A DNA stretch of 64,000 nt, from positions 18,560,098-18,624,097 of the forward strand of contig CM028907.1 of assembly GCA_016801845.1 (NCBI GenBank). The letters are read 5' to 3'. Source of the DNA: Polydactylus sextarius (Eukaryota > Chordata > Actinopteri > Polynemidae). Position numbers and translations under genes: made by a program. Shown here in pieces: positions 50,101 through 60,445 of the stretch. Positions within the stretch are counted from its first letter, which is position 1, and the number at the start of each line of letters is the position of its first letter. The notes under the pieces are model-generated. The model was not told the DNA's origin and ran no database searches. It saw only the letters and a list, made by a program, of their open reading frames with translations.

Positions 50101-51806
50101 CTAGACAATTTTGGGGCATTTTTTTAGAAAAAGAATTCAGCTTCTTTCACACCATATCTGATTTATTGTATGAGAAACACTAAGCTAAGTTAACAATAAT
50201 CTGTGTGCATCCTACACTAAGGATGCATACAGCTCTTCCAACAAGATACATACAGCTCTCCATCCCTCACCTGCTGAGCCGCTCAGATCACAGCCTGCTC
50301 CCTGCCTACATACCCACCGTGACTAAATAAACCAAAAGGTGTGCTAGGAAATGGTCTGAGAAAACCAGCATGACACTAAGGGACTGTTATGAAACCACAG
50401 ACTGGCAAGTGCTGTGTGGGCCACACTGAGAGGGAAAATATCAGCTTAAATATCTGCCTTGAATGTAATTTGGATTGAGCTGCAACATACAAAAATGTCA
50501 GTTCATTCAGGTTTTGGACAGATGGATTAATTTACAGATTTGCAGTACTTGGCTACAATGTGTCTCCACCAGCTACCAAAGTTGTTTGCATTTGAGGAGG
50601 GGGAAGAATATTTGGCACCAGGCTTTTAGCTTTTTGGACAATATTTATATACTAATAAAGTTTATAGAGAAACATCTTTTGTTTAATGCTATAATGCTCT
50701 GTCTATACATGCCCACACACTCCTGAGTGTTAGCCTAATCAGCCTAAATAGATGAAACCACTGTGTGGGTGTACTGTGTGGGTGGGATTTTTAAAACACA
50801 TAGTCAATGACAAAATGTTTTCTTTTCTTTTTTTTTTTTTTTTTTTTGCTCACAGCACTGAACAAAATTATTGAAGAGTAATTTTTATTTTCTACCCTTA
50901 TAAAATCCATGGTTGTTCTTAGGAGTACTTCGTTCTCAACAGCACAGTGGACAATAACAGAAAAATTACAAAAGTGATAACATGAGAGTGTTAAATTATA
51001 TTTTTTTTCCAGGTGTAGATTTTTCTTTTTCTTTTTACTACAAAAAGAGACTGCACAAATGTTACACTGAAATGTTCCTAAACAGATTTTTAGAAATATT
51101 GGGTATGGGTAAATCAATGGATAATATAGGCAAGGGCGAAGTTAAAATGGGATAAACACTTAAGAATGAATGCTTTAATTAGTAAGACAAAAATGATCAT
51201 AAGGCATTCTTGCAGAAAAATACTGCCGATGCTGAGGGTTACGTGCTGCACTGTAGAGTTAATCCGTATGAAATGCATTGCGTTGGTGCTAAGTGCAAGC
51301 ACCCAACTTTTGGAGCTCAGTTTGACTGCATCCTGTGCTGCAGCTTACATATGTACATATGTACATATGCCATTTCTTGGTGTGAGTGCCAAATTACCAC
51401 TTGAAGAATTTACCACTTGAAAGACTATGTAGGGGATAGGGAACCTATGTCATGGCTAGTAACTGGTTACTTTGTGCCGGTCACTCAAAAGACATCTGCC
51501 TAACTATTTAATTTATTTATGACAAACAAATAAAAATATGTAACTCTTTATTGTCTGATTGATATATATAAAGCTGTTAAACAGTGTATTGGGCTGCAGT
51601 TCTGATATCAACAACTGATGGGTACCAAGTCATTCTGCTGAAACACAACTTTATAACCAAGTAAATATGATCTGTGATGGAGAAACCACACTAAAAATCT
51701 AAATGTATGGTTACTAAAAATGGGAAATGCATTTCAGTGTAAAACCTCTCAATATCACATTATAGAGTCTTATTGTTCCTTAGCCAACATTTCTGGACAC
51801 AACATG
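47147..51806. other. Non-genic DNA with regulatory-looking stretches
   Basis: 47800-48110 is less AT-rich, with a G-rich GGGGGTGGGGAGGGG (three G-runs) at 48051-48065. 48650-49150 has GATAA, TAATTA and TATAAACAAT (forkhead/SOX-type) motifs close together near 48900-48975 and resembles a conserved element. A17 lies at 47771-47787, T19 at 49305-49323 and T20 at 50828-50847. ACATATGT repeats three times at 51345-51368. No gene. Confidence 0.4.
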
Positions 51807-52330
51807 TGTTACAGGCGAACTACAGCCGGACCCGAATGCAAAAACCCGGAGACTCAGATGTGAATGTTCCAAAACAGTTTATTAATAAAAGGACAAAAAG
51901 GGGTAACTCAGGGAGCTGCTCCTCGCAGGGAAAAAAGGTACAAACAAAAAATGCAGCCAGCGGCTGGGGGAAAACGAAAAGTCACTGCGGGCTGCAGACA
52001 GCTGGAAGAGGCTCTCAACATGGCGTTCACAGAGGTGATAATCTGTGGGGCACAGGAGACACAAGGTTACTCAACTGGCTTCGATATAACACTAAAGTAG
52101 CAGACACAAGATGTGGCACAAACCGGACTATTATTTTTTTTGGCGTGAAAGAGGTGTCTCAGGCGGCTTCTTAAGCTGCGGCTGATTGCGATTGGCTTCA
52201 AATGTGCCAGTCGAGTTCGCCTCTCAGGCGCCTCAAGCCTGCAGGTGACACTGATGAAATGGAAGCAAAACAAACACAGGGAAAACACAAGTGAAAAAAC
52301 ACAAACAGAAAATCCAAACCTAAGATCACC
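51807..52330 (-). mobile_element. LTR-like block (possible solo LTR), minus strand
   Basis: Read on the minus strand it ends like a fish Gypsy-type LTR: an AATAAA signal (51878-51883) followed by AACTGTTTTGG, a CCGGGTTTTTGCATTCGGGTCC phrase and a CCTGTAACA end. The start is less sure, near TGGTGATCTTAGG at 52330. It is distinctly richer in GC and CpG than its surroundings. The 133-codon plus-strand frame 51773-52174 is an antisense artefact. No flanking duplication or internal gag-pol sequence was seen. Confidence 0.5.
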
Positions 52331-53502
52331 ATACGTTCAATGACGTTTTGCTCGATCTTTCATAGGTATCAAAAACATTCTAGAGGAGACCTTACAATCA
52401 CTTTACACCTTACAATCAAATGTGGGTGGACACATGATGATTTTCAGTTCAGATGTAAGACATTCAGATGACATATGATGTCAGTCAAGATTTGAGGCTG
52501 AGGATGCAACCAGGACCCAAAGGGGTGTCCTAACATGATCAAATAGAAATATAGATTTGTTCACATTGTGTTCCTCAGAACTATTTTGTATGTATGAATC
52601 TGTGTGTAATAGTGCCTTACAATGATCTCTGCCATCCTTGCTGTGTCTCTCACCCAGTTTTTTTCCATACCCTCTTGCAGCAGTCTTCAAACCCCCGATA
52701 TTGACTTGTAGGACACTTTCATGATACTGTGGATTCTAAAAAGAAACTCCCAGAAGAACTAATTGCTATGACACATTGGCATTTTTGCTTAAGTAAAATC
52801 AAATCCACTGAAGTTATCAAAAAAAAAAAAAAAAAGGTGGTAAAATATGAAGTCACTCTCTTGTCAAGCAACTGCAAAGTAAAATGATTATAGAATGTCA
52901 AGCATTGTATGATCTCAAAATTAAGAAACTGAAAAACTATCACAAAGTCTCTACAGAACAGAGGGCAGCAATCCACTTTGATGAAAAGTAAGATGTCATG
53001 TTCTGCTGTGTAGGCAGGTGAAGTGCAGTTCACTTGACTCTCACCATTGTTGTGTGTGGCAATTTACCTTATTGTTCTTAGTCTCCTCTCTACCTATTTG
53101 AAATATTTAGTGGTTATTGTGAACTCTCAATGTTACTCAGAATAAGTTTTAAACAATAACTATGGGATTTTTAAAACCTCATTTTGCCACTGACAGGTTC
53201 ACATTGTTTTGTGCGTCTTTCTAAAGAGATGGACTTTTTTGTTCAACAAGATGATTCCTGCTCAGTTAGAAACTGCCTTTATATATGGCCCCTTTTAAAG
53301 CCATCAGATCACTGACAGGTAATTTTACCTTGCAGATCACTGGAGTTGCTCATTTTCTGCTGCCTTGATCAGCCAGTTTGTGTTATTGTGTAGTAATATT
53401 ACTCAGGTTAAGCCAAGGCTTAAGGATATTTGCAAGCAAGTTCTTTGTTCTGCAAGGAAAAAAAGTAAAAACAACACAAATCTCAAAAGTACCTGTCTCT
53501 GT
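52331..53502. other. Non-genic DNA
   Basis: A17 at 52819-52835. Anonymous frames of 104 codons or less. Nothing else recognised. Confidence 0.5.
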
Positions 53503-53972
53503 TAGCCTGGCTGTTGCACCAAGCTTGTAGACAGAGCTTGGTATGGCAAAGATCCCATAGACGTGAAGTTCTCAGAGGCAGGATCAACAGGCATCTATCA
53601 AATGTCTCTGTGTACTACTGGACAGAGCTACAACCAGTCAGACCACTGATTCTGGCAATGGAAACGGAAACCTCACCAATTGTAGTTCACTACCTAGAGC
53701 TATATTTTGCACCATTTTCCAAGAAAACTTGCCGTTAAAATCTCTTAAAACAGCAGCTACAGCTGAATCAAATAATTTATGCTCCCCTATGGCCACCATG
53801 TTGGCTGTAAACAAATGCGTTTGAGGTTTCTTAACTAGTGTGTCATTGCGTTAAACCTGCACCAGCATAAAAGTTAGTTTTCGATTGGTTCCCAAGTTTT
53901 CATAATCGGACAGAGCAGAAAATAGACACGTTGAACAGACTGACTTGAGTGCAAAATTTAGTGTAGCGTCAC
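53503..53972 (+). repeat. Second copy of the 26-kb nested TIR element
   Basis: It starts TAGCCTGGCTGTTGCACC, equivalent to the reversed right end of the element at 26093-26587, and stays alignable for about 470 bp. It shares the frame segment with WQRSHRREVLRGRINRHLSN, then the CATGTTGGCTGTAAACAAAT and AACAGACTGACTTGAGTG phrases. Its orientation is opposite to the 26-kb copy. Its 3' end diverges after about 53970 (the GGCAGTATGGATGGGCCTTAGGCTA-equivalent part is absent). No clear target duplication was seen. Confidence 0.8.
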
Positions 53973-56212
53973 CTCTGTCGGACGCACTGTGATGCATCTA
54001 TACACATTGTTTGCACTATAGTAGCTCCTGGGTTTACTATTCTTGCTCAGTAATGGATGAATGGATGAATGGATGAATCTTTTACACCTTAATGCATGGA
54101 GAAATAAAGTTTGCAGCTTCAAAAATGCAAGAATGATCTTTTTAACAGACTTTAATTCGCTTGGTCCGTCTATTCACTCTTCATCTATGACTGCACTCCA
54201 AGCCAAATTTCTAATGCAATATTCAAATTCCCTGATGAGTCCATATGTCTAATGATCCGACCTGATGTGTTAACGCTGCAGCTGTAATGAAGAAGGCTCT
54301 CTTCTTCTTGTGAACACTGAGATGCACTAAACTCTCAGATTCTCATGTTTAATTTCTCCAGATGAACAATAGAGTGCATTCAGACATACTCTAGCTGCAC
54401 TGCAGAGGACAGGATGGAGTGGCTAGTGAAAACAGCTTAGTAGATATTCCCCTATTCCAAGCCTGAAAGCTTAAGAGACTCAAGTCATTTACAGAGCAAA
54501 CATCATGTAGGAACCTTTATGTCCCGGTAACCAACTATTTACCACCCTTCCCTCAAACATGCTCAGGGTCATGAAGGCAGAGACCAGCTTCCTCAACAAC
54601 AGCTTTTTTCTGAAAGCAGAAGCAGAAAGGTCAATTCTACTCAAGTGAAATTTGCTAATGACCTTTTTTGTGATCTTTGCGCAATGACAGTAAAAAAAAA
54701 AATACATATATGTTCCTAAAACAAAATATTCACATATCTCTAAATTAATGGGAAGCAATTTAACCTCTGACCTTGAACCTTTAATATGTAAAAACATATG
54801 ATTAATAATTTAGGAACACTGGGATTTTAGTGATTGGTTAGTATAATGAATGTAATCTACAATAAGCAGACAGCCTGTAAATCTTAGTTCCGGAAAATTG
54901 GTTTAAAAAGAGCTTGGTCATGCTAAATCAGCAGATGGTGTTTGATTTACTAGTAGTGTAATATTTTGTAAATTTTAGGATGTAATTTTGTAAAACACAG
55001 CAGTTTTAAACTGTAAAATACACCAAATGTTCACTAAAGTAGTTCACAAATTCATTGTGTTCTTGCTATTATTATTCTGGTAAGCACAGCTGCTAGTTTT
55101 TCTTTTTCCATAAAAAGCATTTGTTTATTTTTTGCTGTGTAGTTCTCCTGCAATAACCAGTCTATATGGTATTTCAATCTTTTGAGAGTCTGCGAAATAA
55201 TTACATCTCTTTATTTTACCTTGGCCACCAAGTTAGTTTTTTATCTTGATGTTGCAGTATACATGATTAATGATATAAGGATTAATTTGGTTATTTTCTT
55301 TGTTACTGAGCTTCTTCTTCACACGGTGTGGTAGAAGCAAGGTGTGTGTGAATGTGTGTGTCTATGTGCATGTGTGTTTGGGGGTGGGAGGGTGGGGATT
55401 CTGTTTCAGCCTTAAAATAGGTGGCCACCCACAACTCTACACAAGAAACTCATAGACTGAAGTCCTTGCATTGATCTTCAAGACATCTGTATTCATCTTA
55501 TTCAAAACAAGTAGGCTTTGAATGAAAGGCAGATCGACAGATATGTGGATCAAGAATAAACACTATGTAATGCAATCGGTATAGTATGCATTGTTTTTAT
55601 TTCATCACAGAAAATGTCAGACAGTTCTCAGACAGTTTTTTTTTTGCATTTTACAAGATTTCACAGGCAAAGGAAGGAGAGGAGCTCCAATAGGTCACTG
55701 TTGACATCCTCACAGAAGTTGTCTGGCATACACACAGTGTATGTGAGTAGGAGTGTTTTTCCTCATGAGAGTTGGGGTGAATGAGGTCTGCCTGTATTTT
55801 GTTTGCACTAATTCTTGTTTATGTGTATTTATGTATAGTTTTGACCTCGAGGGAAAGTATGTCACGCTCTCCATCACTGTGGCCCATTTGAATGGATATT
55901 CCTCCAGAGATCATCCACAGATCATTTTTGAAGTATTTCCATTATATTCTATTATCATTTTTATTCTATCTCTTCTGTCAGGCATCTTCATCAAATGAAC
56001 TCCCACAGCCCCTCCACAAACACACCTTTTGACCAATCAATTGATTTGAAAAAGATTTTTGAAATTAGGTGAGGGATAGCCACCCTCATGCCCCCAGTAC
56101 CATGAGAATTTGTTGATATATGATTTATTTATTGCCATGATACCCTTCATGCAACCTCTTCCATTACTCTTTTGTATACAATCAAATGCAGCATCATGAA
56201 AGCCTCTGGCCC
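53973..56212. other. Non-genic DNA
   Basis: It contains a three-unit ATGGATGA repeat (54053-54078) and the G-quadruplex motif listed separately. The 102-codon frame 54489-54797 (-) is anonymous. Nothing else recognised. Confidence 0.5.
55380..55397 (+). other. G-quadruplex motif
   Basis: GGGGGTGGGAGGGTGGGG has four runs of at least three G with one-base loops, the arrangement that gives the most stable parallel quadruplexes. It follows 45 bp of TG-rich, purine/pyrimidine-alternating DNA. Formation in cells is inference. Confidence 0.85.
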
Positions 56213-56352
56213 ATTGAAGTTGCTTAACTAGTGCATCATTGTGTTCAACCTGCACTGGCATGGAAGTTAATTTTTCACTGGTTCCTGAGTTCAAAATCAG
56301 AAAGAGCAGATAATAGGCACGTTGGACAGACTGACTTGAATGTGAAATTCTG
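56213..56352 (+). repeat. Third, partial copy of the same TIR element
   Basis: GTTGCTTAACTAGTGCATCATTGTG to GGACAGACTGACTTGAATG aligns with 53826-53955 and with the reverse of 26140-26265. Both ends of the element are missing. It has the same orientation as the 53.5-kb copy. Confidence 0.75.
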
Positions 56353-59033
56353 TGCCCATTCAAAACTATCCATCTAATAATCATTGGTTACCTGCATTCT
56401 CTAAGACAGCCAGTTTTATACCCCATCTATTATGGCCATTTGGACATCTATAAATACTTATGCCTTAACACATGCTTTAAAAAGCATACAACAACCTTTA
56501 TAAAATCCATGAAACACAAGACCAAAATGTCCATTAACAATATGAACCTGAGTTTGTTGATTTCAGGACCTAAATGCAATGTTGTTTATTCCATCCAACA
56601 CTTTACTATCGGTGATGCAATTAAAACTGTAACCTATTAAACTAAACATGTTTGGATTGTGTAGCACACATATTATCAACTGAAGTTAGCATGCTAAACT
56701 GCAAAACTGTTCCATCTTGTAATGCAATTTTGTACCTCAAGAGGTCACAGTGAGACACTAGTGCTAGCATAGCGAGACGCCAGTCTGCCCTTAGTTCAAT
56801 ATGAGGGGATCAAGATGATGCAAAAACTATTTCCATGTACTTACCTTAATGTCATTAGTATGGAGTCCAGTTAATCTCATTCACCTCGGAAGATAGACTA
56901 CCCCTTGGTAATCCTTGGTAAGTGGATCAAATTAAGTGAGCTCAAAACAAAAGCATGAATGCAGCAAAATCTTAGGCACATCACAAATGATACAGAGAAC
57001 AAAAAAAGATCAGTAAAAAGAAGAAGAGTAGTCTTGGATATTTGATGGTCCACCTGGATTTGTTCAGTATCCCTAATGGTCATTCTCAGTATGGATTACA
57101 ATAGGGGTGGACATGACTTTCTGGTAATATGCTGCCTTTGAGAATACAGCCCAAGAAATCACATTTTTGTAATTGATAGTTATATCTATGATAATAGTTG
57201 CAGTCTTATAAACCAAGTATATCAAGTCAAATATCAACCTAATTTCACAATAAATGACTCAAACCCTGTTGAATAGAATAAAAATCGATCCTTTCAGAGG
57301 TATGTGGAGAATGTAGATATTCCAAAGACAGATGAGGACAATAAAAGCCAAAGGTCAATTTTTAAATGAATATCAACTTCAATTCAGACCCCAGTTAGTG
57401 ATAAAAACTAAAAAGAGTTCCAGCAAAAGCTAAAGACTTTAAAGTCCAAGTCTATGAAAGCAAAGACAAGAAGAAAAAAATCTTGAATCACAGACATGTT
57501 GGCTTTTACATAAATACATGAGCCTGAAACCATATATGATATTTGAGCCTGGTTGTTAGAGTGAGTGGAAAGGGAATAGCAGGGTGCGTTGATTTGTCAG
57601 ATGAAAGAAGATGGTTTTGTGACATCAGTTTCTGTCTTTCAATACAAATGTTTTTTTGCCATCTCTATTATCATGGAGAAAGGGAAACAAAAGGTCAAAC
57701 AGTTTATCATTGCCCACACTCTTTTAAACCCTGACACCCGCTGTTTGTAGACAATCAAACAGGATCTCTGAAATTAGTGCCACTTTTACACATGTGGGTC
57801 AAATTTGCAGCCAGGTCCTCTCACTTGGAGATGCAGATTATTAAATTTGCCTAAATGTTTTCCAGAAAATAAACTATTTCAAGAGATACAACAAAATCAC
57901 ACAAATTGTTAGCAAAATCAACTAGTAAATAACCATTCCTGCTTTTTGGAGCTGATTTTATTTATTTATTTATTTTTATTCTCCCCCCTACTAAACCCAG
58001 TGTGAACATAAAACTCAGTGCAAGCAATTTTAGAAACATACACTTCTCTAGTTCATGTGGGTTAAATCAGAGGGATGTCTCAGAGGAAAATACATGGAAG
58101 ATGTAGGCTCCATGACACCTTAAAAAAGTACTTAAATATCTTTCCCATTACATTCCTATAATAGTGCTGGACTCATGGTGGACAGTTTAGGGAATACAAA
58201 CACAAATATGCAAACACATTTCATTGAAATTTCAAGGGAAAACACCAGGGGAGCTCATTAACATTATAATACAGTCCAGCACCTGGTTTTAATAGTTTGT
58301 TTTATTTAAGTGTTGACAATAAATTGTCTTAATTGCACTGTCTTCTCGGGAACCAGTTGTAATTAATAGCTTAATAATAAAGCCAAGACCTGATTAAAGA
58401 AAAAAAAAAGTCAATTCATTGTGTTAAACTTGTGAGAATTAAATTTATAGCAGCACTATAAAAAGACTGGTTATTTGTAGAGGAGCAGAAATAGTGTCAT
58501 GAACTGAGCCATCCAGTAATGGTTGGAATGGATTCAAAAGAATCTCTTTATGCCAAAGCGGGCGACAGTTGAAGTGCATTTGTGTAGCGGGCATAAGCGA
58601 AACAAGCAGTTAAGTATTTGGATGCTACTGTGCAAAATTTTTGGGCATGACAGTCAAGATCTGACTCTCGTGGCCTTTCTGAAGAAACTGTGGGATAAGT
58701 ATAATGCAGGCAACATGCCACATAAAGTTAATGTTAGTAGGACAATATCTACGATTCATCTTTCCTTGCATAACAGCAGAACAGTATTTCCAATGACATG
58801 AAAGAAAACAGTCTACACTAATGCATAATGCATTCAAACAGGCCTATTCTATATAGGCTTTTACTAAGCCATGGAATTCCCAATGGAACTTTGAGCCACA
58901 CTGCACATCCAGGTTGCCAAGCGTCAGTACTTCAGACAGAATAATCATTTTGGTAGACTTGAATACCTCAAGGTTGTTTACACCAAGCTGCAAAGAGAGT
59001 GGACAGCAACTCTCCCTTGATCCCTTCACACCA
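56353..59033. other. Non-genic AT-rich DNA
   Basis: Only short anonymous frames (92 codons at 58523-58801). A TTTATTTATTTATTTATT patch at about 57957-57975. No repeat family recognised. Confidence 0.5.
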
Positions 59034-59086
59034 AAGAGAATGTGTCTGTTTTTTTTTTGTTTCTTTTTAAACAGACACATTCTCTT
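59034..59086. other. Perfect 18-bp inverted repeat with T-rich loop
   Basis: AAGAGAATGTGTCTGTTT (59034-59051) is exactly reversed at 59069-59086, separated by 17 mostly T bases. A transcript would fold into a strong hairpin on either strand. It lies about 240 bp from the mariner remnant but is not part of its ends. Confidence 0.85.
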
Positions 59087-59382
59087 AGGTCAGTCAGAGT
59101 TTAAAGTCATTTTACATTCTCAAATGTGAGCTTCAGCTGCTTTTCTGTGTTTTACATGATTGTAAACCAAACAACTTTGGGTGTTTGACAACGTGCCCTC
59201 CACACTAAACAACACATGGGCTAGGTGCATCCAACTGTTGTATGGTGAGGTGTTTATCATGCTATACTGTGATAAAATTTAGGTTAGAAAACTCTTAAAA
59301 TAAAACTCTAATTACAATTCCTAGATACGAGGGTCGTTCAAAAAGTCTCACCCAGTAGAAGTTGGAGAAACAAGACAGTTTG

Positions 59383-59956
59383 TCACTCCTTTTCAACATA
59401 TTCCCCCTTGACATCAATGCACTTGGTCCAGCGATGCTCAGTGTTTCCATTGTTTGATTTGAATCTTTGATTCAGGTTCAAAGTAGTTTCATATTGAGTC
59501 ACTAATCTGCGGTGGAAATTCTCAGGGTCAGTCTGGAAGCGAGTCAGAAGTGTTCTGGAAATGTCAACCATCTTCAGCTTCTGTTCTGGTGTCAACATTC
59601 TCGGGACCCATCTTACTTGCTCATCCCCAAGATCTCAGTTAAAACAGTGTGGACTGAACCAGAACTGATGCCTATAGACTTGGCTATCTGCTGGACAGTA
59701 AGATGTCTGTCATCCAAAACCATGTGGTGAATGGCATCAACTTTTTCATCAGTGGTTGAGGTTTTTGGACGACCTGACCGAGGGTCATCTTCTGTGGTGT
59801 CCCTCCCCCACTTGAATCTGCAGCCCACCTCTTCACAGTTGAATAGGATGGGGAGTCCTCAGCAAGTGTCTGTGCCATGTCCTCATGAATTTCTTTGGGT
59901 GTCATACCTTTTTTTTGCAGAAATTTTATGACTGTTCGGGCCTGTGTTATGTCCAT
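59383..59956 (-). pseudogene. Mariner transposase pseudogene
   Basis: It runs from 59956 down. The first part (MDITQARTVIKFLQKKG..., with KEIHEDM and YSTVKRW) is the helix-turn-helix DNA-binding region. After a frame change near 59820 come DDPRSGRP, the second helix-turn-helix (LTVQQIAKSIGISSGSVH) and a TAA at the normal linker. A third frame (59383-59598) carries MLTPEQK, LLTRFQTDPENF and RRLVTQYET, where the D of the first catalytic aspartate is Y. It then jumps directly to the C-terminal end EHRWTKCIDVKGEYVEK. The residues between, which hold the other two aspartates of the DD34D triad, are gone. The product was a cut-and-paste DNA transposase; this copy is dead. Confidence 0.9.
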
Positions 59957-60094
59957 TTTTGGATTTTTTTACACACCTCTCACCTTTGCATGTGCCTCAC
60001 TTGCACAGAAATTAAGATGTTTTTCTAGCTTTAAAAGAAGTGGTACTGTATTGTAAAAACAAAGTTGTTCAGCTATGACTGTTTTTTCTGGGTG

Positions 60095-60099
60095 ATATA

Positions 60100-60150
<51 letters not shown>
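60095..60150. repeat. (AT)n microsatellite inside the mariner
   Basis: 56 bp of AT with a single G interruption. Confidence 0.95.
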
Positions 60151-60155
<5 letters not shown>

Positions 60156-60235
60156 ATTTACTTTTTGCCATATGACCATATCATTACAATGACACCTGTT
60201 CTAGTCTATTTTTGATAACTTTACACTACAGCTGA

Positions 60236-60445
60236 TATTCACCCATTTGCATCCATTCACACATTATACATACACTGTGTGCCCTTTGATAATTACTTTC
60301 ACACATATTCACATCCCAATGGAATAGTGATCAAGGTTAATTTGAGGTTCAGTATCTTGCCCAAGGAAACTTTGACATGTGGAGGATTTGTGAAAGGTCG
60401 ATGGTTCAACCTTTCACAAATCTGTACCTCCTGAGCCACAGCCAG
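60236..60445 (+). repeat. Worn fish SINE-like repeat
   Basis: The phrases CATTCACACATT, CACATATTCACATCCCAATGG, TTGAGGTTCAGTATCTTGCCCAAGG, TTTGACATGTGGAGG and TACCTCCTGAGCCACAGCC appear in the order of a very common fish repeat ('...ggttcggtgtcttgcccaaggacacttcggcatgtgg...ctacctcctgagccacagccgcc'). It contains a secondary perfect hairpin (60385-60422) not expected in the family. Confidence 0.7.

Larger units (their letters stand above)
59328..60178 (-). mobile_element. Mariner element with deleted catalytic core
   Basis: The end at 59328 reads CGAGGGTCGTTCAAAAAGT, a typical mariner terminal repeat, next to a TA (59326-59327). The opposite end near 60160-60178 (CTTTTTGCCATATGACCATA) matches its reverse complement at about 11 of 20 positions and is also followed by TA. 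The transposase is on the minus strand and encodes only about 190 residues against the usual 340-350, because the middle is missing. An (AT)n array lies within the 5' untranslated part. A non-autonomous, inactive deletion derivative of the type commonly produced by aborted gap repair. Confidence 0.9.

Noticed and set aside
51773..52174. 133-codon plus-strand frame
   Set aside because: It lies antisense to an LTR-like block and gains length from local GC content; no domain.
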